Shown: positions 52,246-62,025 of the stretch, one piece after another
Position numbering within the stretch: position 1 is the first letter of the stretch
How the letters are laid out: each line of letters begins with the position of its first letter
Source: JAFIFT01 sp020051095
Lineage (GTDB): Bacteria > Pseudomonadota > Gammaproteobacteria > Legionellales > Legionellaceae
Direction of reading: 5' to 3'
Length of the DNA stretch: 64,000 bases
NCBI RefSeq assembly: GCF_964199965.1
Contig: NZ_CAXMZT010000005.1
Location: forward strand, 62,001-126,000
Made by a program: the position numbers and the translations under genes
Notes under the pieces: model-generated
What the model was told of the DNA's origin: nothing
Databases searched by the model: none
What the model saw: the letters and a program-made list of their open reading frames with translations, nothing else

Positions 52246-52842
52246 TTATACCCGCCAATGTTTGATGATGAATTTAATCGATAATCCGCGACCAGTGAGC
52301 TGAATTTTGCTGGGCAAGTCTGTGCCATTGACTGATGTGAAGCTTAAATATTGGATGGAATAACCCGCTTGTTTTAGCATAGTGAGATGGTTATAGGCGT
52401 CCCGTTTTGTTGAATCAACAGCACCGGGGGCGGCTAGGCCTCTTACCCAATAGAACAGGTTACTCACAGGCAGCGCAACCCCTGTTTGTTGAAGAAATAA
52501 TTTATCCGCGCTGTTTGAGCTAAATTTTTTAGGACCATCTTGAATGGTGACAGCGCTTCCCGATTTATTGATGACTAATGCGCCACTTCCAAGTGGTCCT
52601 AGCATGCGAATTTGGTATTGACCGCCACCTCGTTGAAGCCAGTTTACGGTCGCAGTAAACGATTTTTTGGGACTTTTGACAGCCATGGCGCCATTTAATT
52701 CCCAGCTGGAAACAACCCGGGTTTTTGCTTGTCTTTCTTCAACCGGCATGGGTTTATTTTCGGGTGGTTCAGCAGCCGGTCTTGGTGGTGCGCAGGCAGT
52801 GAGGAATGTGCTTATAAATAGGAGGCAAAATAGTTTTTTCAT
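52246..52842 (-). CDS. lolB: Outer-membrane lipoprotein insertion factor LolB
   Basis: Outer-membrane lipoprotein that receives lipoproteins from LolA. Lipobox FLTAC near residue 17 after signal MKKLFCLLFIST. The LolB fold segments SSWELNGAMAVKSPKKSF, VNWLQRGGGQYQI and NLFYWVRGL are present. I chose ATG 52842 because GAAGGG is spaced correctly; an upstream start would add a hydrophilic stretch before the signal. Mature length is about 180 residues. It is the first minus-strand gene upstream of the tRNA-prs run; an ispE gene, often adjacent in relatives, is not seen. Confidence 0.9.
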   Translation of the reverse strand: MKKLFCLLFISTFLTACAPPRPAAEPPENKPMPVEERQAKTRVVSSWELNGAMAVKSPKKSFTATVNWLQRGGGQYQIRMLGPLGSGALVINKSGSAVTIQDGPKKFSSNSADKLFLQQTGVALPVSNLFYWVRGLAAPGAVDSTKRDAYNHLTMLKQAGYSIQYLSFTSVNGTDLPSKIQLTGRGLSIKFIIKHWRV

Positions 52843-52942
52843 TGGTAATCCCTTCCCGTTAAGTTTGTCAATCATCGGCTAAAAGTTGCATTTGCACTAC
52901 TTTACGATAGACTAAAAGCATTTTCAATGCTTGAGATAAAAC

Positions 52943-53434
52943 ATGACCAATAATATTTCTCATACGGCGATATACCCAGGGACGTTTGACCCATTAACCA
53001 ATGGCCACTTGGATTTGATTGAACGTGCGGCGGGGCTGTTCCCCAAATTAATTATCGGTGTGGCTAAAAACAAAACAAAGAAACCCTGTTTTTCCCTAGA
53101 AAAGCGATTGCAGATGATAAAGCAGGCTACGAGCCATCTCCAGGGCATCGAGGTAATCGGCTTTGATAATCTATTAATTGAATTTGTTAAACAGCATAAT
53201 GCAACAGTGATTGTCCGAGGCTTAAGAGCGGTGTCGGATTTCGAATATGAGTTTCAGTTAGCCGGAATGAACCGACGATTGGATAAATCCGTTGAAACAC
53301 TGTTTTTAACACCCGCTGAAAATTACATGTTTATTTCGTCGTCTTTGGTCAGAGAAATAGCAAGTTTGGGTGGCGATATTGGCTCGTTTGTGCCTAAAAA
53401 TGTTCATTCAGAGTTAATAAAAAAATATCAATAA
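52943..53434 (+). CDS. coaD: Phosphopantetheine adenylyltransferase
   Basis: Fourth step of coenzyme A synthesis, joining ATP and 4'-phosphopantetheine. The nucleotidyltransferase motif is YPGTFDPLTNGH with TxGH, and ISSSLVREIA is the second signature. A 163-residue protein as normal. Divergent from lolB. It ends 9 bp before ggt, so the two may share a transcript. Confidence 0.96.
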   Translation: MTNNISHTAIYPGTFDPLTNGHLDLIERAAGLFPKLIIGVAKNKTKKPCFSLEKRLQMIKQATSHLQGIEVIGFDNLLIEFVKQHNATVIVRGLRAVSDFEYEFQLAGMNRRLDKSVETLFLTPAENYMFISSSLVREIASLGGDIGSFVPKNVHSELIKKYQ

Positions 53435-53443
53435 GGAAATTTG

Positions 53444-55177
53444 ATGAAAAAATGGATAGGGTTAGTAATGGTTTGCTTGGCTAACTTCCAGGTTTTTGCC
53501 GATATACCCAAAAAAGAACCGCTAAAACTTGCACAATATCCATCCGGGATGGCCGTTAGTAGTGCCCACCCTTTAGCCACCGAAGCGGGATTAACCATAT
53601 TAGGGCAAGGTGGTAATGCGTTTGATGCAGCAATTGCGGTGGCTGCGACGTTAGCGGTTGTTGCGCCTTATCATTCCGGACTTGGGGGAGGTGGGTTTTG
53701 GTTGATGTATGATGCTAAGAATAAAAAAAACAGTTTTATCGATAGTCGAGAAACGGCGCCCAGCAAAGCAAGTCGCGATATGTATTTGGATAGCAAAGGC
53801 AAACCTATTCCCGGGTTATCCATTAATGGGCCGTTAGCGGCAGCGATTCCTGGCGAACCAGCTGCAATCGCTTATGTGGCGAAGCATTATGGCAAACTAC
53901 CCCTGTCTAAATCCTTGGCGCCAGCCATTGCTTTGGCAGAAAAGGGTTTCAAAGTCGATCATCAATTTGTTTATTTTACTACCATGGGTGACAGGCTCGC
54001 TCAATTAAAGCGCTTCCCCTCCACAGCAAGCGTCTTTCTCAACCAGGGACGTCCTTATAAGATAGGTGAGCGCTTAGTGCAGCCAGATCTGGCAAACACA
54101 TTAAAGCAACTTGCCAAACAAGGCCATGATGGGTTTTATAAAGGCCCTGTCGCCAAACAATTAGTTAAAAGTGTACAGGACTTGGGGGGTATTTGGACTG
54201 AAGAAGATTTAGCAAATTATCAGGTAAAAATTCGCGATCCCTTAGTCAGTGCGTACCGAAATATGTTGATTATAACCGCCCCGCCACCCTCTGCAGGGGG
54301 TGTTGGTTTAATTACCATGTTAAATATTTTACAAGGCTATTCCTTGCCTGAAATGAATAAGGTGCAATGGATTCATTATTTAACTGAAGCGATGCGATTA
54401 GCGTTTTGGCAACGAGATACCTATTTAGCCGACCCCGATTTTCACAAGATACCGTTGTCATTTTTGTTATCTGCTGATAATGCCAAACAATTAAGGCAAT
54501 TGATTAAACCAGACAGAGCAACTGCTAGTGACACCCTGCCTAAGATGGGCCAGGAAGCAAAAGCAGGCAATACGACCCATATTTCAATTTTGGATAAAGA
54601 AGGCAATCGTGTGGCGGCAACGCTCACAGTCAATTACATATTTGGTTCCAGTGTCATCGCGCAAGGCACCGGGGTTCTCCTCAATGATGAAATGGATGAT
54701 TTTAGTATCAAACCCGGTGTTCACAATGTCTTTGGTTTGGTTGGTAGCGTTGCCAATGCCATTGACCCGGGCAAAAGGCCACTTTCAAGTATGGCGCCAA
54801 CGTTTTTACTGATGCCCGGACGGGTGGCTATTTGTGGCACACCGGGTGGCAGCCGAATACCGTCAATGATGTTATTAGCTGCTTTGACATTTTATGAAGG
54901 GAAAGGGGCAATTACCATGGTATCAAAAATGCGGTTCCATCATCAGTATTTGCCCGATTTTCTTCAATTTGAACCCGAGACGCTAACAAAATCAGAACAA
55001 GATGAATTGCGCGGCATGGGGTATGCGTTGATGTCGCTTAATCAATATTATGGCGATATGCAGGCTATTACGTGGGATCAAACGAAAAACTTTATTACCG
55101 CAGCAAGTGACCCCAGACACATTGGTCAAGGGGCTGTCGTTGCGGTGAATGATGATAACTATGGTTTCAGCCATTGA
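53444..55177 (+). CDS. ggt: Gamma-glutamyltransferase
   Basis: N-terminal nucleophile hydrolase that cleaves gamma-glutamyl bonds of glutathione, normally periplasmic after autoprocessing. Signal peptide MKKWIGLVMVCLANFQVFA. The catalytic Thr is expected in GNTTHISI, near residue 385. Downstream substrate segments GTPGGSRIPS and FGSS are intact. I chose ATG 53444, since AAGGAA lies before it and the TTG at 53441 adds nothing. 577 residues, a normal length. Confidence 0.93.
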   Translation: MKKWIGLVMVCLANFQVFADIPKKEPLKLAQYPSGMAVSSAHPLATEAGLTILGQGGNAFDAAIAVAATLAVVAPYHSGLGGGGFWLMYDAKNKKNSFIDSRETAPSKASRDMYLDSKGKPIPGLSINGPLAAAIPGEPAAIAYVAKHYGKLPLSKSLAPAIALAEKGFKVDHQFVYFTTMGDRLAQLKRFPSTASVFLNQGRPYKIGERLVQPDLANTLKQLAKQGHDGFYKGPVAKQLVKSVQDLGGIWTEEDLANYQVKIRDPLVSAYRNMLIITAPPPSAGGVGLITMLNILQGYSLPEMNKVQWIHYLTEAMRLAFWQRDTYLADPDFHKIPLSFLLSADNAKQLRQLIKPDRATASDTLPKMGQEAKAGNTTHISILDKEGNRVAATLTVNYIFGSSVIAQGTGVLLNDEMDDFSIKPGVHNVFGLVGSVANAIDPGKRPLSSMAPTFLLMPGRVAICGTPGGSRIPSMMLLAALTFYEGKGAITMVSKMRFHHQYLPDFLQFEPETLTKSEQDELRGMGYALMSLNQYYGDMQAITWDQTKNFITAASDPRHIGQGAVVAVNDDNYGFSH

Positions 55178-55179
55178 TG

Positions 55180-55938
55180 TTAAGCAGGCGCTTTACCGAC
55201 CTCTTCAATTTTGGTTTCACCGCTTAGCTGGGCAATTTGTTCTCTTACTTGCTCAATTAAGCGGTCTTTATCATCCATACTAAATTGAGAAGCATCCACA
55301 GGGGTGCCGATATGTAGCTCGGCTTTGGGGTTAAGTGACAGCCATGCGGAATCAGGTTTCATTATGCTATATGATCCACGAATACCAACGGGGATAATGG
55401 TTGCTTTGGCGTTGATGGCAGTGACAAATCCCCCTTTTTTAAATTTCAACAAATGACCTGATCGAGAACGCGTGCCCTCGGGGGCAATCCACATGACAAT
55501 ACCACTTTTCATCAATTTTTGAACTTCAGCGAGATCTTTGACTGCCTGATTATGGTTTTTGCGATCAACAAATAAAAATTCAAGGCGAGTCATGGCGGTG
55601 CTTAACACGGGTATGCGAGAAAGTTCTCTTTTTGCAAGCATTCGCATCGATGCTTTGGGAAAAATCATAAAGCTTAGCGGGATATCATAGTTACTACTAT
55701 GATTACACATGATGATAGTTGGTTGATTTGAATTGATTTCGACATTGTTCGGATTTGAAACCGTATAGTCTATTTTAGCAATGCGAACCATGCTCTTTGC
55801 CCATGAAGTGACAATCTTATCGGTCCATTGACGCGGCTGTTTTGAAATCAATTGCCAAAATACCGTCCAAGATGCGTAGTAAGCTGTGGATAACACCGAG
55901 GCGGTTATCACATAGAAAGAGTGTAAAATATGACGCAT
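55180..55938 (-). CDS. 1-acylglycerol-3-phosphate acyltransferase-like (PlsC family)
   Basis: Membrane acyltransferase adding a fatty acyl chain to lysophosphatidate or a similar acceptor. The catalytic NHSSNYD (HxxxxD) lies in the N-terminal third and PEGTRSRSG is the acceptor motif. A hydrophobic helix precedes it. I chose ATG 55938 (MRHILHSF); another ATG 39 bases upstream is possible. Length about 252. It converges on ggt with only 2 bp between stops. The specific acceptor is not known. Confidence 0.85.
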   Translation of the reverse strand: MRHILHSFYVITASVLSTAYYASWTVFWQLISKQPRQWTDKIVTSWAKSMVRIAKIDYTVSNPNNVEINSNQPTIIMCNHSSNYDIPLSFMIFPKASMRMLAKRELSRIPVLSTAMTRLEFLFVDRKNHNQAVKDLAEVQKLMKSGIVMWIAPEGTRSRSGHLLKFKKGGFVTAINAKATIIPVGIRGSYSIMKPDSAWLSLNPKAELHIGTPVDASQFSMDDKDRLIEQVREQIAQLSGETKIEEVGKAPA

Positions 55939-56142
55939 TATTAACACCAAAAGTTCAAATTGTAGTTCGCGACACATTATACTGGAGTACTGTTAAAAAT
56001 CCAGGTTTATAAGACCTTCTTGAAAAGCCTTCCCATTAAAAGACCTTTTACGTGAACGTTTGCGTTAGCGTCTGCGTTACCGAATGGATCTATGATTGCC
56101 AGCCGAATATATGCTAAAAAATTAGGGAGTTTGAAGCTATGT

Positions 56143-56175
56143 TTCCCGGATTACGGCTGCGCCTTCATCCGGGAA
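56143..56175. repeat. REP-like palindrome between plsC-like gene and glmM
   Basis: Arms TTCCCGGAT/ATCCGGGAA around TACGGCTGCGCCTTC. The core ATTACGGCT with GCCT and CAT matches the minus-strand copy at 52133-52163. The rest of the 273-bp gap (55939-56211) shows no gene. Confidence 0.7.
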
Positions 56176-56211
56176 TTGGTAGGTGGAAATACTCAAGATG
56201 GGGTGTCCATT

Positions 56212-57573
56212 TTATTGGGTTGGGGATTTTAACCCGGCTTCAATGGATCTGATATCGTTCGCGAGCGTTTCAGCATACAATTGAACCTGCTCCATGGTTT
56301 GCCCTTCCACCATCACTCGGATGAGTGGTTCAGTCCCGGATGGGCGTAATAAGACTCGGCCACTGCTACCAATTTCATTTTCTATGCGCAGCAAGGCGTC
56401 TTGGGTAGCGGGGAGTTGCATCAAATGCTGGGCATGGTCGGTTCTTAGATTGATTAAATGCTGAGGTAGTAGAGTCAGTTCTTTGCACAGCTGAATTAAT
56501 GACAATTGTTGTTTAATCATGGCTGCTAACACTTGTAGTGCTGTGATGATGCCATCGCCGGTGGTGGTTTTATCCAAGCAGGCAATATGCCCCGATGGTT
56601 CGCCACCAATTTTCCAGTTGTTTTCTTTTAACATCGACATGACATAGCGATCGCCCACTTTGGCTCGCTTAAAAGGAATTTGTTTCTGGGTAAAAGCCTT
56701 CTCCAATCCAAAATTGGACATGACTGTGCCGACGATTCCACCTTGCAGATGATTTTTATGTAACCTATCGCAGGCAATAATATAGAGCAGTTGATCACCA
56801 TTAACGATCTCACCGGCATGGTTAACCATGATGCAGCGATCGCCATCGCCATCGAGGGCTATGCCTACATCTGCTCCATGTTGGAGCACGGCCTGCTGAA
56901 GTTGTTCGGGATTGGTGGACCCACATGATTGATTAATATTAAAACCATCGGGCTTATCGCCGATGGTAACCACATCGGCACCTAATTCAGCAAACACGTT
57001 GGGGGCGATGTGGTAAGTGGCGCCATTGGCGCAATCCACGACAATTTTCAGCCCATTCAATCGTGTCAGGGACGGAATGGTGGATTTGCAAAATTCAATG
57101 TATCGACCAGGCGCATCATTTATCCGAGCCACTTTGCCTAGCTTTGCCGAAGGAACACACTTTAATGGTTGATTAATTTCTGCTTCGATAAGAAGTTCAA
57201 TGTCGTCATCGAGTTTAGAACCATCGGCAGTGAAAAATTTAATGCCATTATCTTCAAATGGATTGTGAGATGCACTGATAACGATGCCAGCATTGGCTCG
57301 TAAGGTTTGCGTGAGATAGGCAATTGCAGGGGTTGGCATAGGACCAAGCAGACGAACATCAACGCCAGCAGCGGATAAACCTGCTTCTAATGCAGATTCA
57401 AACATATAGCCTGAAATACGGGTATCTTTGCCGATAATGACTTTTTTGCGATCACCATTTGCCAATACACGGCCAACTGCCCAACCCAGTTTTAAAACAA
57501 ACTCAGGGTTAATGTGATCGCTGCCAACATGACCACGAATACCATCTGTCCCAAAATATTGTCGTATATTCAT
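56212..57573 (-). CDS. glmM: Phosphoglucosamine mutase
   Basis: Interconverts glucosamine-6-phosphate and glucosamine-1-phosphate for peptidoglycan, LPS and, here, nonulosonate precursors. The phosphoserine motif is ISASHNPFEDNG, the metal loop is DGDGDRC and the sugar loop is GGEPSGH. The phosphate-binding end is RPSGTEPLIRVM. 453 residues, a normal length. The start is 2 bp after folP, so the pair is coupled. It feeds glucosamine-1-phosphate to PtmE-like and GlmU enzymes. Confidence 0.95.
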   Translation of the reverse strand: MNIRQYFGTDGIRGHVGSDHINPEFVLKLGWAVGRVLANGDRKKVIIGKDTRISGYMFESALEAGLSAAGVDVRLLGPMPTPAIAYLTQTLRANAGIVISASHNPFEDNGIKFFTADGSKLDDDIELLIEAEINQPLKCVPSAKLGKVARINDAPGRYIEFCKSTIPSLTRLNGLKIVVDCANGATYHIAPNVFAELGADVVTIGDKPDGFNINQSCGSTNPEQLQQAVLQHGADVGIALDGDGDRCIMVNHAGEIVNGDQLLYIIACDRLHKNHLQGGIVGTVMSNFGLEKAFTQKQIPFKRAKVGDRYVMSMLKENNWKIGGEPSGHIACLDKTTTGDGIITALQVLAAMIKQQLSLIQLCKELTLLPQHLINLRTDHAQHLMQLPATQDALLRIENEIGSSGRVLLRPSGTEPLIRVMVEGQTMEQVQLYAETLANDIRSIEAGLKSPTQ

Positions 57574-57575
57574 CC

Positions 57576-58478
57576 TTAAACTTCCTTACTCGCTTGTTGC
57601 TTGGTGATAGCATCTAACATCGTTATTGCTGCAACGGTTTCGGCGACATCATGAACTCTGATGATCCCTACGCCCTGTAATTGGCTATAGATTGCTATTG
57701 CAATGCTCGGTGCAAGTCGGTCTTCTTTAGGACAGCCTGTGACTTCACCAAGGGTACTTTTTCGGGATACTCCCAGTAAAACAGGAAAAGGCATTGCTGT
57801 AAATTCTTTTAGATGCTTTATCATTAATAAATTATGCTCAACAGATTTACCAAAACCGAAACCCGGATCGAGGATAATATTTTCTTTTTCAATACCATCA
57901 TCCAAGCACTCCTGGGCACGATTTTGCAAAAAGTTTTTAATTTCTAGGACCACCCCGTTGGGATAGTGTGGCGCGACTTGCATGGTCTTTGGCTTAGCTT
58001 GCATATGCATGATGCACAAGGGAATGTTGGTTGTTGCCAACCATTGGCGTGTCGCCTTATCCGGTAGGCCGGTGATATCGTTAATTAAATTGGCGCCGAA
58101 CTCAACACATGCCTGCATAACCGAGGTTTTATAGGTATCGACAGAAATTATGATATCACTTTCTTCGCGGATGGCTTTGATGACCGGTAAAATTCGGTCC
58201 ATTTCATCTTGTGCGGAGACAGTCTTGGCACCTGGCCGAGATGATTCCCCGCCAATATCTAAAATATCAACCCCTTGGGCGATGAGAAGGCGAGCATGTT
58301 CAATGGCTTGCTCGCATTTATCGTGTTTTCCGCCGTCATAAAAAGAATCGGGGGTGACATTGACAATACCCATCACTAAAGGCTTGGGCTTCGGTAGGGA
58401 GGCATCAAGCAATTGTTGATGCCAAAGTCGATACTGCTGAATGTTCAACTTATGATACCTTGTTGTTTTTAATACCAA
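57576..58478 (-). CDS. folP: Dihydropteroate synthase
   Basis: Condenses p-aminobenzoate with dihydropterin pyrophosphate in folate synthesis. GIVNVTPDSFYDGG and DIGGESSRPGA are the two signature motifs, and VSVDTYK follows. The 300-codon frame starts with TTG at 58478; a second TTG at 58448, with AAGG upstream, gives 290 residues and may be the real start. Located between ftsH and glmM, the usual gammaproteobacterial order. Confidence 0.94.
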   Translation of the reverse strand: MVLKTTRYHKLNIQQYRLWHQQLLDASLPKPKPLVMGIVNVTPDSFYDGGKHDKCEQAIEHARLLIAQGVDILDIGGESSRPGAKTVSAQDEMDRILPVIKAIREESDIIISVDTYKTSVMQACVEFGANLINDITGLPDKATRQWLATTNIPLCIMHMQAKPKTMQVAPHYPNGVVLEIKNFLQNRAQECLDDGIEKENIILDPGFGFGKSVEHNLLMIKHLKEFTAMPFPVLLGVSRKSTLGEVTGCPKEDRLAPSIAIAIYSQLQGVGIIRVHDVAETVAAITMLDAITKQQASKEV

Positions 58479-58503
58479 TATTCCGTTTTAGTAAGCTATC
58501 TAA

Positions 58504-60408
58504 TTAGACATCTTCAATAGGCTTACTATTTTTTGGACTATGCGCCCGTTTTCCGCTTGAGTCAGAATCGTCATGGACAACTTTTTTGGGTTCCCAATCT
58601 TGTGGAGGAGAGGGTTCCTTGCCTGCCATGATTTCTTTGATTTGAGCCGTATCAATGGTCTCATATTTAATCAAAGCATCTGCCATCAAATGCAATTTAT
58701 CATTATTTTCCATTAATATTGTTTTAGCATGTTCATAATTACGCTGAATAATTGCTTTGACTTCTTTATCAATGGCTTCGGCTGTTTTATCCGAAAATTC
58801 TCGCGTTTGTTGCATTGATCGGCCTAAAAATACTTCCCCTTCCTCTTCGCCAAATGTTAATGGCCCTAATGAGGATAAACCCCAAGAGGTTACCATTTTG
58901 CGTGCGATATCGGTTGCACGGGTAATATCGTTTGAAGCGCCGGTTGTCACGCTGTCTTCGCCAAAAATAATTTCTTCAGCAATTCGACCGCCAAATAAAC
59001 TGGCTAGCTGGCTTTCTAAACGACGTCGACTATGGCTATATCGATCTTGTTCGGGAAGAAACATGGTAACACCCAATGCGCGCCCTCGTGGGATAATGGA
59101 TACTTTGTAGACGGGATCATGCTCTGGCACGACAAGCCCAACAATGGCATGGCCTGCTTCATGATAAGCCGTCAATTTTTTCTCATTTTCATCCATGACC
59201 ATTGAGCGGCGCTCAGCACCCATCATGATCTTGTCTTTTGCTGCATCCAATTCTTTCATGCTTACCGTGCGTCGATTTCCTCTTGCGGCAAACAGCGCAG
59301 CTTCATTCACTAAATTTGCCAGGTCTGCTCCTGAAAATCCGGGTGTACCACGAGCAATGGCCATGACATCCACTTCTTTTTCCAGAGGGACTTTTTGTAA
59401 ATGGACTTTCAGAATTTGTTCGCGACCTTTGATGTCGGGCAAAGGAACAACGACTTGTCGGTCAAAGCGGCCAGGACGAAGCAGTGCTGGGTCCAAGACA
59501 TCGGGTCGGTTGGTGGCTGAAATAACAATGACCCCTTCGTTACCCTCAAAACCGTCCATTTCAACTAAAAGTTGGTTTAAGGTTTGTTCACGCTCATCGT
59601 GGCCTCCGCCTAGCCCTGCGCCACGGTGGCGACCCACGGCATCAATTTCATCAATGAAGATAATGCATGGGGCATGTTTCTTTGCTTGATCAAACATATC
59701 GCGCACCCTGGAGGCACCAACCCCAACAAACATTTCAACAAAGTCTGAACCTGAGATGGTAAAGAACGGTACTTTGGCTTCCCCAGCAACCGCTTTAGCG
59801 AGCAACGTTTTACCTGTTCCTGGCGGGCCAACGAGTAAAACACCACGGGGAATACGTCCACCTAAGTTTTGGAATTTGCTCGGATCACGCAAGAAATCAA
59901 CCAATTCAACGACTTCTTCTTTTGCTTCTTCAACGCCTGCCACATCTTTAAAGGTGACTTTGACTTGATCCTCACCCATTAATCGTGCTTTTGAACGGCC
60001 AAAGGACATAGCACCTCGGCCACTGCCGCCACCCTGCATTTGCCGCATGAAGAAAATCCATACACCAATTAATAGCAGCATGGGGAACCAGTTAATGAAT
60101 AAATGCAATAACAAACTTTGTTGTTGCTTTTCTTCGCCACTGACGTCGACTTTATTTTTTAACAACTCGCCAAGCAGCGCATCGTCTTTCATCGGCATGT
60201 AGGTGACAAAACGACGATTATTTTTAGTCACGCCCTTAACAACCTTATCGCCTTCAATGGTTACAGAACTCACCATGCCTTGACCGACCTCGGTCAAAAA
60301 TTGGCTATAGGATACTTTTTCAGTTGCGGCGTGCCGGGGGCCAAAGTTGCTAAACACTGAAACAAGCACAATGGCTATGATAAGCCATAAGAATAAATTT
60401 TTTGCCAT
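58504..60408 (-). CDS. ftsH: ATP-dependent zinc metalloprotease FtsH
   Basis: Membrane-anchored AAA+ protease that degrades misfolded membrane proteins and regulators such as LpxC. Two N-terminal helices (NLFLWLIIAIVLVSVF and LFINWFPMLLLIGVW) are followed by Walker A GPPGTGKT, Walker B IIFIDEID, SRH LLRPGRFDR and the zinc site HEAGHA. ATG 60408 (MAKNLFLWL) is chosen as in E. coli; a TTG nine bases upstream is less likely. 634 residues. In operon with folP downstream. The poorly conserved C-terminus ends in KPIEDV. Confidence 0.97.
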   Translation of the reverse strand: MAKNLFLWLIIAIVLVSVFSNFGPRHAATEKVSYSQFLTEVGQGMVSSVTIEGDKVVKGVTKNNRRFVTYMPMKDDALLGELLKNKVDVSGEEKQQQSLLLHLFINWFPMLLLIGVWIFFMRQMQGGGSGRGAMSFGRSKARLMGEDQVKVTFKDVAGVEEAKEEVVELVDFLRDPSKFQNLGGRIPRGVLLVGPPGTGKTLLAKAVAGEAKVPFFTISGSDFVEMFVGVGASRVRDMFDQAKKHAPCIIFIDEIDAVGRHRGAGLGGGHDEREQTLNQLLVEMDGFEGNEGVIVISATNRPDVLDPALLRPGRFDRQVVVPLPDIKGREQILKVHLQKVPLEKEVDVMAIARGTPGFSGADLANLVNEAALFAARGNRRTVSMKELDAAKDKIMMGAERRSMVMDENEKKLTAYHEAGHAIVGLVVPEHDPVYKVSIIPRGRALGVTMFLPEQDRYSHSRRRLESQLASLFGGRIAEEIIFGEDSVTTGASNDITRATDIARKMVTSWGLSSLGPLTFGEEEGEVFLGRSMQQTREFSDKTAEAIDKEVKAIIQRNYEHAKTILMENNDKLHLMADALIKYETIDTAQIKEIMAGKEPSPPQDWEPKKVVHDDSDSSGKRAHSPKNSKPIEDV

Positions 60409-60627
60409 GTCGTTCAAAATAATAACCTCATGGTTGGTCTGTCAGATAACTTACTTTGTGCTTGAAAGTATATATTATTATTCTTATCAAGCGATAGGTT
60501 GTTTAACCGTTGCTAAAAAACTACAAAATACTGTCTTAAGAAGGGTCTATGACCCGACATAACGTATTCAAGGAAGTCCGCAAATATTTTATGTCTATTT
60601 ATAAGTGTAGTCTATTATCCTCATAAA

Positions 60628-61251
60628 TTAACCCATTTTGTATCCCTTTGCCAGCATATAGGTTTCTCTTGATCGGGAACGGGACGCTTTGGGTTTTTTA
60701 ATAGCGACTTTGCTAAATTGCTGTCGCGCATCTTTAATTAATTGGTCAAATCCTTCACCATGAAAAAGCTTCATTAGCACATTGCCATCCTTTTTTAGTA
60801 CCTGCGAGCATAAATCGAATGCTAACTCTGCTAACGCCATTGCTCTGGGTATGTCAATCGCGGGATTGCCACTCATATTTGGGGCCATATCCGATAAAAT
60901 CAAGTCTACACCTTCATTTGGGATATGAGAAAGTAGATTTTGATAGACAAGTTCGTCTTGGAAATCCCCTAGAATAAACGTCACATCGGCTAGCGCATCC
61001 ATTGGCAGAATATCTAATGCAATGATATTGCCTGTTCCATCAAGTTTTTGACTGACGTACTGAGTCCATCCGCCAGGGGCAGCGCCCAGATCAATCACGG
61101 TGATTCCAGGATAAAGCAATGTTTCCTTGTCATCGATTTCGATCAGTTTATAAATTGCTCGGCTGCGATACCCTTCAGCTTGCGCCTGTTTAACATAGGT
61201 ATCTGAAAAATGTTCCTTAAGCCAGCTTTTTGAGCTTTTTGAACGTCCCAT
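60628..61251 (-). CDS. rlmE: 23S rRNA (uridine-2'-O) methyltransferase RlmE
   Basis: Methylates U2552 of 23S rRNA. SAM motif IDLGAAPGGWTQ, catalytic Asp in LILSDMAPN, Lys in VLMKLFHGEGF and Glu in SRETYMLA form the K-D-K-E set with the early KLIEID lysine. 207 residues. Upstream of ftsH on the same strand, separated by a 210-bp gap with no visible gene. Diverges from yhbY. Confidence 0.96.
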   Translation of the reverse strand: MGRSKSSKSWLKEHFSDTYVKQAQAEGYRSRAIYKLIEIDDKETLLYPGITVIDLGAAPGGWTQYVSQKLDGTGNIIALDILPMDALADVTFILGDFQDELVYQNLLSHIPNEGVDLILSDMAPNMSGNPAIDIPRAMALAELAFDLCSQVLKKDGNVLMKLFHGEGFDQLIKDARQQFSKVAIKKPKASRSRSRETYMLAKGYKMG

Positions 61252-61369
61252 GATGGTAAAAATGGATGAAAAGGTAAATGGTACACAATTACGCTATCTT
61301 TTTCTAGCAAAACGTGCAATAATTCGTCATTTATTTGATTGATCAACCTTACCGAAGAGAAACCAGACC

Positions 61370-61642
61370 ATGAAAAGTGATTTTCGCCAACAATTAAAAG
61401 CGCGAGCGCATTCTTTAAAACCGGTTGTGTTAATTGGCGATAAAGGTTTAACAGATGCCGTCATTAGTGAAGTTGATCACGCATTAAAGGCACATGAATT
61501 AATAAAAGTTAAAATTCGAGGTCAGGAAAAGCAAGACCGCGCCTTGCTGGCAGAGCAAATTTGTCCGGCTGTTGCCGCTGAATTGGTGCAACACATCGGC
61601 AATATTTTGGTCTTGTATCGTCAAAATGAAAACGATGATTAA
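61370..61642 (+). CDS. yhbY: CRM-domain RNA-binding protein YhbY
   Basis: A 90-residue CRS1-YhbY domain protein linked to 50S ribosome assembly. The signature LKPVVLIGDKGLTDAVI and HELIKVKIRGQE are present. Divergent from rlmE as in E. coli. Its stop faces the small membrane gene on the other strand. Confidence 0.93.
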   Translation: MKSDFRQQLKARAHSLKPVVLIGDKGLTDAVISEVDHALKAHELIKVKIRGQEKQDRALLAEQICPAVAAELVQHIGNILVLYRQNENDD

Positions 61643-61668
61643 TCATCAGCGTTATGCCCATTTAAAAT

Positions 61669-62025
61669 TTACCCTAACATGCTTCCGGTCTGGGGTGCTT
61701 GGTTAGCCTTATCCGCACAATCTGCGAGCATACTTAATCCGAAACCGCAAACCAAAGCTGCGCCAACACCAGCAACAATCGATTCGGCAAACGCAAAAGC
61801 GGTTGTGCCAATACCGGTTAATCCCGCAAAGATGACTAGCCCCGTCGATAGGCCTATTAACGCAGAAGATAATGCAATGATGAGGTAAAGTGTGCTTTTT
61901 GAGCTGAAAATTGTGATCAACAACGAGGCAGAAACGGGGGATGAACTATCCTGCTGGTCTAGCGTATGAATCCCCTCCATCGGTGATGACGGAAACAAGC
62001 AGTGAGCTGATGCGTTATCTTTCAC
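61669..62025 (-). CDS. Small hypothetical membrane protein coupled to pgk
   Basis: A 118-residue protein with a hydrophilic first 30 residues and two to three hydrophobic segments (about 35-60, 60-80 and 83-105, with many Gly, Ala and Ser). It starts with GTG at 62025, overlapping the pgk stop (TAGTG), which suggests coupled translation. No family recognised. Because pyk often follows pgk in relatives, its presence here is unusual. Function unknown. Confidence 0.65.
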   Translation of the reverse strand: MKDNASAHCLFPSSPMEGIHTLDQQDSSSPVSASLLITIFSSKSTLYLIIALSSALIGLSTGLVIFAGLTGIGTTAFAFAESIVAGVGAALVCGFGLSMLADCADKANQAPQTGSMLG

